From Megascapheus bottae (taxonomy: Eukaryota; Chordata; Mammalia; Rodentia; Geomyidae), in contig JANJXV010000194.1 of NCBI GenBank assembly GCA_024803745.1, forward strand, positions 1,736,001 to 1,800,000: 64,000 nt of DNA, in the 5' to 3' direction. The translations under genes were made by a program, and so were the position numbers. The first letter of the stretch is position 1. Every line of letters starts with the position of its first letter. Below, in pieces: positions 1-14,458 of this stretch. The notes below the pieces were generated by a model, which searched no databases, was not told the origin of the DNA, and worked only from the letters and a program-made list of their open reading frames with translations.

Positions 1-2722
1 TGTATTCTATGACTTCACAAACCTCCATTCTATGACTTCACACACCTCCATTCTTTGACTTCACACACCTCCATTCTGTGACTTCACACACCTCCATTCT
101 GTGACTTCACACTGCTCCATTCTGTGACTTCACACACCTCCATTCTCCGACTTCACACACCTCCATTCTATGACTTCGCACATCCATTTTGACTTCACAC
201 AACTCCAGTATATAACTTCAAACACCTCAATTCTGTGACTTCACACATCTCCATTCTATGAATTCATACCTGTCCATTCTGTGACTTCACACACCTCCAT
301 TCTTTGACTTCACACACCTGCATTCTGTGACTTCACCCACCTCCATTCTGTGACTTCCCACACCTCCATTCTCCGACTTCACACCCCTCCAATTTGACTT
401 CACATATCTCCATTCTACGACTTCACACACCTCCATTCTGTGACTTCACAAACGTCCATTCTATGATTTCACACACCTCCAATCTATGACTTCACACACC
501 TACATTTTATGACGTCACACACCTCTATTTTGACTTCACACACCTCCATTATGTGACTCCACACACCTCCCTTCTGTGAATTCACACACCTCCATTCTAT
601 GACTTCACAAACCTTCATTGTATGACTTCACACACCTCCATTCTATGACTTCACACACTTCCATTCTATGATTTCACATACCTCCATGCTATGACTTCAC
701 ACACCTCCATTCTGTGACTTCACACACCTCCATTCTACGACGTCACACACCTCAATTCTGTGACTTCACAAACCTTCATTCTATGATTTCACATCACTCA
801 CCTCCATTTTGACTTCATAAACCTCCCTTTCATAATTTCACACACCTCCATTCTGTGACTTCACATACCTCCATTCTATGACCTCACACACCCTCATTCT
901 ATGATTTCACATACCTCCATTCTATGATTTCACACATCCATTTTGACTTCACACACCTCTAATATATGACTTCAAACACCTCAATTCTGTGACTTCACAC
1001 ACCTCCATTCTATGACTTTGTACCGTCCATTCTGTGACTTCAAACACCTCCATTCTATGACTTCACACACTTCCATTCTATGACTTCACACACCTCCATT
1101 TTATAACTTCACACACCTCCATTCTCCGACTTCACACACCTCCATTCTATGACTTCACACTTCCATTTTGACTTCACACAACTCCAATATATAACTTCAA
1201 ACACCTCCATTCTGTGCCTTCACACACCTCCATTCTGTGACTTGAAACACCTCCATTCTGTGACTTCACACACCTCCATTCTGTGCCTTCACACACCTCC
1301 ATTCTGTGACTTCACCCACCTCCATTCTGTGACTTCCCACACCTCCATTCTCCGACTTCACACCCCTCCAATTTGATTTCACATACCTCCATTCTATGAC
1401 TTCGAAAAACCTCCATTCTGTGATTCACAAACCTCCATTCTATGATTTCACACACCTCCAATCTATAACTTCACACACCTACATTTTATGACGTCACACA
1501 CCTCCATTTTGACTTCACACACCTCCATTATGTGACTCCACACACCTCCCTTTTGTGACTTCACACACCTCCATTCTATGAGTTCACACACTTCCATTCT
1601 ATGACTTCACACACCGCCATTCCGTGACTTCACATACCTGCATTGTGAGTTCACACACCTCCATTCTGTGACCTCACACACCTCCATTCTGCGATTACAC
1701 ACACATCCATTCTGAGATGTCACACCTCCATTCTATGAATTCACACACCTCCATTCTGTGATTTCACACACCTCAATTCTATGACTTCACACAACTCCAT
1801 TCTGTGACTTCACACATCTCCATTCTGAGTTCACACACCTCCATTCTGTGACTTCACACACCTCCAATCTGTGACTTCACACACCTGCATTCTATGACTT
1901 CACACACCTCCATTCTGTGACTTCACAAACCTCCATTCTATGATTTCACACACCTCCAATATATGACTTCACACACCTCCACTTTATGACGTCACACACC
2001 TCCATTTTGACTTCTCACACCTCCATTATGTGACTTCACACACCTCTCTTCTGTGAATTCACACACCTCCATTCTATGACTTCACAAACCTTCATTGTAT
2101 CAATTCGCACACCTCCATTCTATGACTTCACACACTTCCATTCTATGATTTCACATACCTTCATACGATGACTTCATACACCTCCATTCTGTGACTTCAC
2201 ACACCTCCATTCTGAATTCACACACCGCCATTCTGTGACTTCACAAACCTGTATTCTATGATTTCACACACCTCCATTATATGACTTCTCACACCTCCAT
2301 TTTAGGACGTCACACACCTCCATTTTGACTTCACACACTTCCATTCTGTGACTTCACACACCTCCATTCAATGACTTCACACACTTCCATTGGGACGTCA
2401 CACACCTCCATTCTATGAGTTCACACACCTACATTCTATGACTTCACAGACCTCGAATCTGTGACTTCTCTCACCTCCAATCTATGACTTCACACTCCTC
2501 CATTCTATGACTTCCCACACCTCCTTTCTATGACTTCACACCTCCATTCTGACTTCACACACCTCCATTATGTGACTTCACACACCTCCATTATATGACG
2601 TCACACAACTCCGTTCTATGACTTCACACACCTCCATTCTATGACTTCACACACCTCCATTCTGTGACTTCACACACCTCCATTCTATGACTTCACACAC
2701 CTTCATTCTTACTTCACAAACA
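1..2722 (+). repeat. Higher-order repeat unit A1 (2,722 bp)
   Basis: This is the first of three adjacent near-identical units, counted from the landmark TGTATTCTATGACTTC at position 1, which recurs at 2,723 and 5,446. It is 1 bp shorter than A2 because a C is missing near 1,433 (GATTC for GACTTC). Other private changes seen by eye are T for C at 407 and A for G at 1,467. It holds roughly 120 monomers in a fixed order of variants. That order, not the monomer, defines the unit. The window may begin inside a longer A array. Confidence 0.93.
510..517 (+). other. CRE palindrome TGACGTCA (one of four in unit A1)
   Basis: The variant monomer TTTATGACGTCACAC contains the perfect 8-bp cAMP response element palindrome. 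In A1 further copies lie at 1,499-1,506, 1,987-1,994 and 2,596-2,603, and they recur in the other A units. The standard monomer TGACTTCA is one base away. The motif match is certain, but nothing in the sequence shows that it is bound or has a regulatory role. Confidence 0.3.
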
Positions 2723-5445
2723 TGTATTCTATGACTTCACAAACCTCCATTCTATGACTTCACACACCTCCATTCTTTGACTTCACACACCTCCATTCTG
2801 TGACTTCACACACCTCCATTCTGTGACTTCACACTGCTCCATTCTGTGACTTCACACACCTCCATTCTCCGACTTCACACACCTCCATTCTATGACTTCG
2901 CACATCCATTTTGACTTCACACAACTCCAGTATATAACTTCAAACACCTCAATTCTGTGACTTCACACATCTCCATTCTATGAATTCATACCTGTCCATT
3001 CTGTGACTTCACACACCTCCATTCTTTGACTTCACACACCTGCATTCTGTGACTTCACCCACCTCCATTCTGTGACTTCCCACACCTCCATTCTCCGACT
3101 TCACACCCCTCCAATTTGACTTCACATACCTCCATTCTACGACTTCACACACCTCCATTCTGTGACTTCACAAACGTCCATTCTATGATTTCACACACCT
3201 CCAATCTATGACTTCACACACCTACATTTTATGACGTCACACACCTCTATTTTGACTTCACACACCTCCATTATGTGACTCCACACACCTCCCTTCTGTG
3301 AATTCACACACCTCCATTCTATGACTTCACAAACCTTCATTGTATGACTTCACACACCTCCATTCTATGACTTCACACACTTCCATTCTATGATTTCACA
3401 TACCTCCATGCTATGACTTCACACACCTCCATTCTGTGACTTCACACACCTCCATTCTACGACGTCACACACCTCAATTCTGTGACTTCACAAACCTTCA
3501 TTCTATGATTTCACATCACTCACCTCCATTTTGACTTCATAAACCTCCCTTTCATAATTTCACACACCTCCATTCTGTGACTTCACATACCTCCATTCTA
3601 TGACCTCACACACCCTCATTCTATGATTTCACATACCTCCATTCTATGATTTCACACATCCATTTTGACTTCACACACCTCTAATATATGACTTCAAACA
3701 CCTCAATTCTGTGACTTCACACACCTCCATTCTATGACTTTGTACCGTCCATTCTGTGACTTCAAACACCTCCATTCTATGACTTCACACACTTCCATTC
3801 TATGACTTCACACACCTCCATTTTATAACTTCACACACCTCCATTCTCCGACTTCACACACCTCCATTCTATGACTTCACACTTCCATTTTGACTTCACA
3901 CAACTCCAATATATAACTTCAAACACCTCCATTCTGTGCCTTCACACACCTCCATTCTGTGACTTGAAACACCTCCATTCTGTGACTTCACACACCTCCA
4001 TTCTGTGCCTTCACACACCTCCATTCTGTGACTTCACCCACCTCCATTCTGTGACTTCCCACACCTCCATTCTCCGACTTCACACCCCTCCAATTTGATT
4101 TCACATACCTCCATTCTATGACTTCGAAAAACCTCCATTCTGTGACTTCACAAACCTCCATTCTATGATTTCACACACCTCCAATCTATGACTTCACACA
4201 CCTACATTTTATGACGTCACACACCTCCATTTTGACTTCACACACCTCCATTATGTGACTCCACACACCTCCCTTTTGTGACTTCACACACCTCCATTCT
4301 ATGAGTTCACACACTTCCATTCTATGACTTCACACACCGCCATTCCGTGACTTCACATACCTGCATTGTGAGTTCACACACCTCCATTCTGTGACCTCAC
4401 ACACCTCCATTCTGCGATTACACACACATCCATTCTGAGATGTCACACCTCCATTCTATGAATTCACACACCTCCATTCTGTGATTTCACACACCTCAAT
4501 TCTATGACTTCACACAACTCCATTCTGTGACTTCACACATCTCCATTCTGAGTTCACACACCTCCATTCTGTGACTTCACACACCTCCAATCTGTGACTT
4601 CACACACCTGCATTCTATGACTTCACACACCTCCATTCTGTGACTTCACAAACCTCCATTCTATGATTTCACACACCTCCAATATATGACTTCACACACC
4701 TCCACTTTATGACGTCACACACCTCCATTTTGACTTCTCACACCTCCATTATGTGACTTCACACACCTCTCTTCTGTGAATTCACACACCTCCATTCTAT
4801 GACTTCACAAACCTTCATTGTATCAATTCGCACACCTCCATTCTATGACTTCACACACTTCCATTCTATGATTTCACATACCTTCATACGATGACTTCAT
4901 ACACCTCCATTCTGTGACTTCACACACCTCCATTCTGAATTCACACACCGCCATTCTGTGACTTCACAAACCTGTATTCTATGATTTCACACACCTCCAT
5001 TATATGACTTCTCACACCTCCATTTTAGGACGTCACACACCTCCATTTTGACTTCACACACTTCCATTCTGTGACTTCACACACCTCCATTCAATGACTT
5101 CACACACTTCCATTGGGACGTCACACACCTCCATTCTATGAGTTCACACACCTACATTCTATGACTTCACAGACCTCGAATCTGTGACTTCTCTCACCTC
5201 CAATCTATGACTTCACACTCCTCCATTCTATGACTTCCCACACCTCCTTTCTATGACTTCACACCTCCATTCTGACTTCACACACCTCCATTATGTGACT
5301 TCACACACCTCCATTATATGACGTCACACAACTCCGTTCTATGACTTCACACACCTCCATTCTATGACTTCACACACCTCCATTCTGTGACTTCACACAC
5401 CTCCATTCTATGACTTCACACACCTTCATTCTTACTTCACAAACA
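2723..5445 (+). repeat. Higher-order repeat unit A2 (2,723 bp)
   Basis: A full-length copy of unit A that follows A1 directly with no spacer. It matches A1 and A3 monomer by monomer, including irregular landmarks such as CACATCACTCACC and the shortened TTCGCACATCC monomer. It shares TTTG at 3,739-3,742 with A1, where A3 and A4 have TTCG, which places A1 and A2 closer to each other at that site. Confidence 0.93.
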
Positions 5446-8168
5446 TGTATTCTATGACTTCACAAACCTCCATTCTATGACTTCACACACCTCCATTCTT
5501 TGACTTCACACACCTCCATTCTGTGACTTCACACACCTCCATTCTGTGACTTCACACTGCTCCATTCTGTGACTTCACACACCTCCATTCTCCGACTTCA
5601 CACACCTCCATTCTATGACTTCGCACATCCATTTTGACTTCACACAACTCCAGTATATAACTTCAAACACCTCAATTCTGTGACTTCACACATCTCCATT
5701 CTATGAATTCATACCTGTCCATTCTGTGACTTCACACACCTCCATTCTTTGACTTCACACACCTGCATTCTGTGACTTCACCCACCTCCATTCTGTGACT
5801 TCCCACACCTCCATTCTCCGACTTCACACCCCTCCAATTTGACTTCACATACCTCCATTCTACGACTTCACACACCTCCATTCTGTGACTTCACAAACGT
5901 CCATTCTATGATTTCACACACCTCCAATCTATGACTTCACACACCTACATTTTATGACGTCACACACCTCTATTTTGACTTCACACACCTCCATTATGTG
6001 ACTCCACACACCTCCCTTCTGTGAATTCACACACCTCCATTCTATGACTTCACAAACCTTCATTGTATGACTTCACACACCTCCATTCTATGACTTCACA
6101 CACTTCCATTCTATGATTTCACATACCTCCATGCTATGACTTCACACACCTCCATTCTGTGACTTCACACACCTCCATTCTACGACGTCACACACCTCAA
6201 TTCTGTGACTTCACAAACCTTCATTCTATGATTTCACATCACTCACCTCCATTTTGACTTCATAAACCTCCCTTTCATAATTTCACACACCTCCATTCTG
6301 TGACTTCACATACCTCCATTCTATGACCTCACACACCCTCATTCTATGATTTCACATACCTCCATTCTATGATTTCACACATCCATTTTGACTTCACACA
6401 CCTCTAATATATGACTTCAAACACCTCAATTCTGTGACTTCACACACCTCCATTCTATGACTTCGTACCGTCCATTCTGTGACTTCAAACACCTCCATTC
6501 TATGACTTCACACACTTCCATTCTATGACTTCACACACCTCCATTTTATAACTTCACACACCTCCATTCTCCGACTTCACACACCTCCATTCTATGACTT
6601 CACACTTCCATTTTGACTTCACACAACTCCAATATATAACTTCAAACACCTCCATTCTGTGCCTTCACACACCTCCATTCTGTGACTTGAAACACCTCCA
6701 TTCTGTGACTTCACACACCTCCATTCTGTGCCTTCACACACCTCCATTCTGTGACTTCACCCACCTCCATTCTGTGACTTCCCACACCTCCATTCTCCGA
6801 CTTCACACCCCTCCAATTTGATTTCACATACCTCCATTCTATGACTTCGAAAAACCTCCATTCTGTGACTTCACAAACCTCCATTCTATGATTTCACACA
6901 CCTCCAATCTATGACTTCACACACCTACATTTTATGACGTCACACACCTCCATTTTGACTTCACACACCTCCATTATGTGACTCCACACACCTCCCTTTT
7001 GTGACTTCACACACCTCCATTCTATGAGTTCACACACTTCCATTCTATGACTTCACACACCGCCATTCCGTGACTTCACATACCTGCATTGTGAGTTCAC
7101 ACACCTCCATTCTGTGACCTCACACACCTCCATTCTGCGATTACACACACATCCATTCTGAGATGTCACACCTCCATTCTATGAATTCACACACCTCCAT
7201 TCTGTGATTTCACACACCTCAATTCTATGACTTCACACAACTCCATTCTGTGACTTCACACATCTCCATTCTGAGTTCACACACCTCCATTCTGTGACTT
7301 CACACACCTCCAATCTGTGACTTCACACACCTGCATTCTATGACTTCACACACCTCCATTCTGTGACTTCACAAACCTCCATTCTATGATTTCACACACC
7401 TCCAATATATGACTTCACACACCTCCACTTTATGACGTCACACACCTCCATTTTGACTTCTCACACCTCCATTATGTGACTTCACACACCTCTCTTCTGT
7501 GAATTCACACACCTCCATTCTATGACTTCACAAACCTTCATTGTATCAATTCGCACACCTCCATTCTATGACTTCACACACTTCCATTCTATGATTTCAC
7601 ATACCTTCATACGATGACTTCATACACCTCCATTCTGTGACTTCACACACCTCCATTCTGAATTCACACACCGCCATTCTGTGACTTCACAAACCTGTAT
7701 TCTATGATTTCACACACCTCCATTATATGACTTCTCACACCTCCATTTTAGGACGTCACACACCTCCATTTTGACTTCACACACTTCCATTCTGTGACTT
7801 CACACACCTCCATTCAATGACTTCACACACTTCCATTGGGACGTCACACACCTCCATTCTATGAGTTCACACACCTACATTCTATGACTTCACAGACCTC
7901 GAATCTGTGACTTCTCTCACCTCCAATCTATGACTTCACACTCCTCCATTCTATGACTTCCCACACCTCCTTTCTATGACTTCACACCTCCATTCTGACT
8001 TCACACACCTCCATTATGTGACTTCACACACCTCCATTATATGACGTCACACAACTCCGTTCTATGACTTCACACACCTCCATTCTATGACTTCACACAC
8101 CTCCATTCTGTGACTTCACACACCTCCATTCTATGACTTCACACACCTTCATTCTTACTTCACAAACA
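5446..8168 (+). repeat. Higher-order repeat unit A3 (2,723 bp)
   Basis: The third full copy of unit A, with the same length as A2. It carries TTCGTACC at 6,462-6,469, where A1 and A2 carry TTTGTACC. The next unit begins at 8,169, where the landmark has changed from TGTATTCTATGACTTC to TATATTCTATGAATTC. Confidence 0.93.
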
Positions 8169-9402
8169 TATATTCTATGAATTCACAAACCTCCATTCTA
8201 TGACTTCACACACCTCCATTCTTTGACTTCACACACCTCCATTCTGTGACTTCACACACCTCCATTCTGTGACTTCACACTGCTCCATTCTGTGACTTCA
8301 CACACCTCCATTCTCCGACTTCACACACCTCCATTCTATGACTTCGCACATCCATTTTGACTTCACACAACTCCAATATATAACTTCAAACACCTCAATT
8401 CTGTGACTTCACACACCTCCATTCTCCGACTTCACACACCTCCATTCTATGACTTCGCACATCCATTTTGACTTCACACAACTCCAGTATATAACTTCAA
8501 ACACCTCAATTCTGTGACTTCACACATCTCCATTCTATGAATTCATACCCGTCCATTCTGTGACTTCACACACCTCCATTCTTTGACTTCACACACCTGC
8601 ATTCTGTGACTTCACCCACCTCCATTCTGTGACTTCCCACACCTCCATTCTCCGACTTCACACCCCTCCAATTTGACTTCACATACCTCCATTCTACGAC
8701 TTCACACACCTCCATTCTGTGACTTCACAAACGTCCATTCTATGATTTCACACACCTCCAATCTATGACTTCACACACCTACATTTTATGACGTCACACA
8801 CCTCTATTTTGACTTCACACACCTCCATTATGTGACTCCACACACCTCCCTTCTGTGAATTCACACACCTCCATTCTATGACTTCACAAACCTTCATTGT
8901 ATGACTTCACACACCTCCATTCTATGACTTCACACATTTCCATTCTATGATTTCACATACCTCCATGCTATGACTTCACACACCTCCATTCTGTGACTTC
9001 ACACACCTCCATTCTACGACGTCACACACCTCAAATCTGTGACTTCACAAACCTTCATTCTATGATTTCACATCACTCACCTCCATTTTGACTTCATAAA
9101 CCTCCCTTTCATAATTTCACACACCTCCATTCTGTGACTTCACATACCTCCATTCTATGACCTCACACACCCTCATTCTATGATTTCACATACCTCCATT
9201 CTATGATTTCACACATCCATTTTGACTTCACACACCTCTAATATATGACTTCAAACACCTCAATTCTGTGACTTCACACACCTCCATTCTATGACTTCGT
9301 ACCGTCCATTCTGTGACTTCAAACACCTCCATTCTATGACTTCACACACTTCCATTCTATGACTTCACACACCTCCATTTTATAACTTCACACACCTCCA
9401 TT
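8169..9402 (+). repeat. Partial higher-order repeat unit A4
   Basis: It follows the order of unit A from its start to about local position 1,120, apart from one inserted 111-bp tandem duplication (8,313-8,534). It leaves the A pattern near 9,402, where A has CTCCGACTTC and this copy has CTATGACTTC followed by GAGTTTACAC. The join is between related monomers, so the breakpoint is uncertain by one or two monomers. Confidence 0.85.
8313..8534 (+). repeat. 111-bp tandem duplication inside A4
   Basis: The segment beginning CTCCGACTTC at 8,313 is repeated beginning at 8,424, a period of 111 bp made of five monomers, some of them shortened. A1-A3 carry this segment once at the same place. The copies differ by CCAATATATAAC against CCAGTATATAAC, and the second copy retains the A-type downstream sequence (CACATCTCC). 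Confidence 0.88.
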
Positions 9403-9598
9403 CTATGACTTCACACACCTCCATTCTGAGTTTACACACCTCCATTCTATAACTTTACACACCTCCATTCTATGACTTCAAACATCTCCATTCTGTGACT
9501 TCACACACCTCCATTCTATGACTTCACACACCTCCATTCTGTGACTTCACACACCTCCATTCTCTATTCACACAGCTCCATTCTGTGACTTCACAAAA
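9403..9598 (+). repeat. Transition segment between A and B units
   Basis: About eight monomers including GAGTTTACACACC. They resemble the sequence after ATAACTTCACAC in the C units (about 30,590-30,660) and in block E (about 58,750-58,820). No other structure is visible. Confidence 0.7.
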
Positions 9599-12028
9599 CT
9601 CCATTCTATGATTTCACACACCTCCATACTATGACTTCACACAACTCCATCTATGACTTCACACACCTGCATTCTGACATCACACACCTCCATTCTATGA
9701 CTTCACAGACCTCGAATCTGTGACTTCACTCACCTGCACTCTATGACTTCACACTCCTAATTCTATGACTTTCCACACCTCCTTTCTATGACTTCACCAC
9801 CTCCAATTTATGACTACACAACTCCATTCTGACTTCACACACCTTCATTCTGTGAATTCACACACCTCCATTCTATGTGTTCACATACCTCCATTCTATG
9901 ACTTTACACACCTTCATTCTTACTTCAGAAACATCCATTCTATGACTTCACTCAACCCGATTCTATGACTTCACAAACCTCCATTCTGTGACTTCACACA
10001 CCTCCATTCTGAGTTCACAAAACTCCATTCAGTGACTTCACACACCTCCATTCTGACTTCACACACCTCCATTCTATGACTTCACACACTTCCATTCTTT
10101 GACTTCACACACCTCCATTCTGTGAATTCACACACCTCCATTCTGTGTTCACACACCTCCATTCTGTGACTTCACAAACCTCCATTCTGTGACTTCACAC
10201 ACCTGCATTCTGTGACTTCACACACTTCCATTCTATGACTTCACACACCTCCATTCTATGACTTCACACACCTCCATTCTGTGACTTCACACACCTCCAT
10301 TCTATGACCTCACACACCCTCATTCTATGGTTTTACACACCTCCATTCTATGAATTCACACATCCATTTTGACTTTACACACCTCCAATATATGACTACA
10401 AACACTACAATTCTGTGACTTCACACACCTCCATACTATGACTTCACACACTTCCATTCTGTGACTTCCCACACCTCCATTCTGTGACTTCACACACCTC
10501 CATTCTATGACTTCACACACCTCTATTCTGACTTCACACACCTCCATTCTATGAGTTCACACACCTCTATTCTGACTTCACACACCTCCATTCTATGACT
10601 TCACACACCTCCATTCTGACTTCACACAACTCCATTCTATGACTTTGCACACCTCTATTCTGACTTCACACACCTCCATTCTCTGACTTCACACACCTCC
10701 CTTCGATGACTTCACACACCTACTTTCTTTGACTTCACACACAACCATTTTGACTTCACACCTCCATTCTATGACTTCACACACCTCCATTCTGTGACTT
10801 CACAAACCTCCATTCTACGATTTCACACACCTCCAATCTATGACTTCACACACATACATTTTATGACGTCACACACCTCCATTTTGACTTCACACACCTC
10901 CATTATGTGACTCCAAACACCTCCCTTCTGTGACTTCACAAACCTCCATTCTGCGATTTCACACACATCCATTCTGAGATGTCACACTTCCATTCTGTGA
11001 CTTCACACACCTCCATTCTGTGAATTCACACACCTCCATTCTATGACTTCACACACCTCCATTCTGTGACTTCACACACCTCCATTCTATGACTTCACAC
11101 ACCTCCAATCTATGACTTCACACACCTCCACTTTATGACGTCACACACCTCCATTTTGACTTCTCACACCTCCATTATGTGACTTCACACACCTCTCTTC
11201 TGTGACTTTACCAACCTCCATTCTATGACTTCACACACCTTCATTGTATGACTTCGCACACCTCCATTCTATGACTTCACACACTTCCATTCTATGATTT
11301 CACATACCTTCATACGATGACTTCACACACCTCCCTTCTGTGACTTCACACACCTCCATTCTGAGTTCACACACCGCCAGTCTGTGATTTCACAAACCTC
11401 TATTCTATGATTTCACACACCTCCATCCTATGACTTCTCACACCTCCATTTCAGGACGTCACACACCTCCATTTTGACTTCACACACTTCCATTCTGTGA
11501 CTTCACACACCTCCATTCTATGAATTCACACACTTCCATTGGGACGTCACACTCCTCCATTCTATGAGTTCACACACCTACATTCTATGACTTCACACAC
11601 CTTCATTCGTCTTCACACACCTGCATTCTATCACTTCACAGACCACGAATCTGTGACTTCATTCACCTCCAATCTATGACTTCACACTCCTCCATTCTAT
11701 GACTTCCCACACCTCCTTTCTATGACTCCACACCTCCATTCTGACTTCACACACCTCCATTATGTGACTTCACACACCTCCATTATATGACGTCACACAA
11801 CTCCGTTCTATGACTTCACACACCTCCATTCTATGACTTCACACACCTCCATTCTGTGACTTCACACACCTCCATTCTATGACTTCACACACCTTCATTC
11901 TTACTTCACAAACATGTATTCTATGACTTCACACACCTCCATTCTATGACTTCACACACCTCCATTCTTTGACTTCACACACCTCCATTCTGTGACTTCA
12001 TACACCTCCATTCTGTGACTTCACACAG
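9599..12028 (+). repeat. Higher-order repeat unit B1 (2,430 bp)
   Basis: The landmark ATGACTTCACACAACTCC, preceded by CCATACT, stands at 9,631 and again at 12,061, which gives a period of 2,430 bp. B1 carries a private variant, GACTTTACCAACC at 11,204, where B2 has GACTTCACACACC. It also contains ACTTCACTCAACCCGATTC near 9,943-9,961, a marker found otherwise only in B copies and block E. Confidence 0.9.
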
Positions 12029-14458
12029 CTCCATTCTATGATTTCACACACCTCCATACTATGACTTCACACAACTCCATCTATGACTTCACACACCTGC
12101 ATTCTGACATCACACACCTCCATTCTATGACTTCACAGACCTCGAATCTGTGACTTCACTCACCTGCACTCTATGACTTCACACTCCTAATTCTATGACT
12201 TTCCACACCTCCTTTCTATGACTTCACCACCTCCAATTTATGACTACACAACTCCATTCTGACTTCACACACCTTCATTCTGTGAATTCACACACCTCCA
12301 TTCTATGTGTTCACATACCTCCATTCTATGACTTTACACACCTTCATTCTTACTTCAGAAACATCCATTCTATGACTTCACTCAACCCGATTCTATGACT
12401 TCACAAACCTCCATTCTGTGACTTCACACACCTCCATTCTGAGTTCACAAAACTCCATTCAGTGACTTCACACACCTCCATTCTGACTTCACACACCTCC
12501 ATTCTATGACTTCACACACTTCCATTCTTTGACTTCACACACCTCCATTCTGTGAATTCACACACCTCCATTCTGTGTTCACACACCTCCATTCTGTGAC
12601 TTCACAAACCTCCATTCTGTGACTTCACACACCTGCATTCTGTGACTTCACACACTTCCATTCTATGACTTCACACACCTCCATTCTATGACTTCACACA
12701 CCTCCATTCTGTGACTTCAAACACCTCCATTCTATGACCTCACACACCCTCATTCTATGGTTTTACACACCTCCATTCTATGAATTCACACATCCATTTT
12801 GACTTTACACACCTCCAATATATGACTTCAAACACTACAATTCTGTGACTTCACACACCTCCATACTATGACTTCACACACTTCCATTCTGTGACTTCCC
12901 ACACCTCCATTCTGTGACTTCACACACCTCCATTCTATGACTTCACACACCTCTATTCTGACTTCACACACCTCCATTCTATGAGTTCACACACCTCTAT
13001 TCTGACTTCACACACCTCCATTCTATGACTTCACACACCTCCATTCTGACTTCACACAACTCCATTCTATGACTTTGCACACCTCTATTCTGACTTCACA
13101 CACCTCCATTCTCTGACTTCACACACCTCCCTTCGATGACTTCACACACCTACTTTCTTTGACTTCACACACAACCATTTTGACTTCACACCTCCATTCT
13201 ATGACTTCACACACCTCCATTCTGTGACTTCACAAACCTCCATTCTACGATTTCACACACCTCCAATCTATGACTTCACACACATACATTTTATGACGTC
13301 ACACACCTCCATTTTGACTTCACACACCTCCATTATGTGACTCCAAACACCTCCCTTCTGTGACTTCACAAACCTCCATTCTGCGATTTCACACACATCC
13401 ATTCTGAGATGTCACACTTCCATTCTGTGACTTCACACACCTCCATTCTGTGAATTCACACACCTCCATTCTATGACTTCACACACCTCCATTCTGTGAC
13501 TTCACACACCTCCATTCTATGACTTCACACACCTCCAATCTATGACTTCACACACCTCCACTTTATGACGTCACACACCTCCATTTTGACTTCTCACACC
13601 TCCATTATGTGACTTCACACACCTCTCTTCTGTGACTTCACACACCTCCATTCTATGACTTCACACACCTTCATTGTATGACTTCGCACACCTCCATTCT
13701 ATGACTTCACACACTTCCATTCTATGATTTCACATACCTTCATACGATGACTTCACACACCTCCCTTCTGTGACTTCACACACCTCCATTCTGAGTTCAC
13801 ACACCGCCAGTCTGTGATTTCACAAACCTCTATTCTATGATTTCACACACCTCCATCCTATGACTTCTCACACCTCCGTTTCAGGACGTCACACACCTCC
13901 ATTTTGACTTCACACACTTCCATTCTGTGACTTCACACACCTCCATTCTATGAATTCACACACTTCCATTGGGACGTCACACTCCTCCATTCTATGAGTT
14001 CACACACCTACATTCTATGACTTCACACACCTTCATTCGTCTTCACACACCTGCATTCTATCACTTCACAGACCACGAATCTGTGACTTCATTCACCTCC
14101 AATCTATGACTTCACACTCCTCCATTCTATGACTTCCCACACCTCCTTTCTATGACTCCACACCTCCATTCTGACTTCACACACCTCCATTATGTGACTT
14201 CACACACCTCCATTATATGACGTCACACAACTCCGTTCTATGACTTCACACACCTCCATTCTATGACTTCACACACCTCCATTCTGTGACTTCACACACC
14301 TCCATTCTATGACTTCACACACCTTCATTCTTACTTCACAAACATGTATTCTATGACTTCACACACCTCCATTCTATGACTTCACACACCTCCATTCTTT
14401 GACTTCACACACCTCCATTCTGTGACTTCATACACCTCCATTCTGTGACTTCACACAG
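12029..14458 (+). repeat. Higher-order repeat unit B2 (2,430 bp)
   Basis: The second tandem copy of unit B, matching B1 over its full length. It has its own marker, CCTCCGTTTCAGG with G at 13,878, where B1 has CCATTTCAGG. After 14,458 the sequence does not start a third B unit and switches to an A-like segment. Confidence 0.9.

Noticed and set aside
1149..1376. 75-codon open frame, repeated at 3,871-4,098, 6,594-6,821 and 61,812-62,039
   Set aside because: It is a read-through of the satellite with a 23-residue period. It has no start context, domain or flanking gene signal. It is conserved only because the whole 2.7-kb unit is.
10356..10547. 63-codon open frame on the minus strand
   Set aside because: Repetitive translation of the complementary satellite strand (EVCEV-type repeats), present because local TGA/TAG-equivalent variants are missing. 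No coding evidence.
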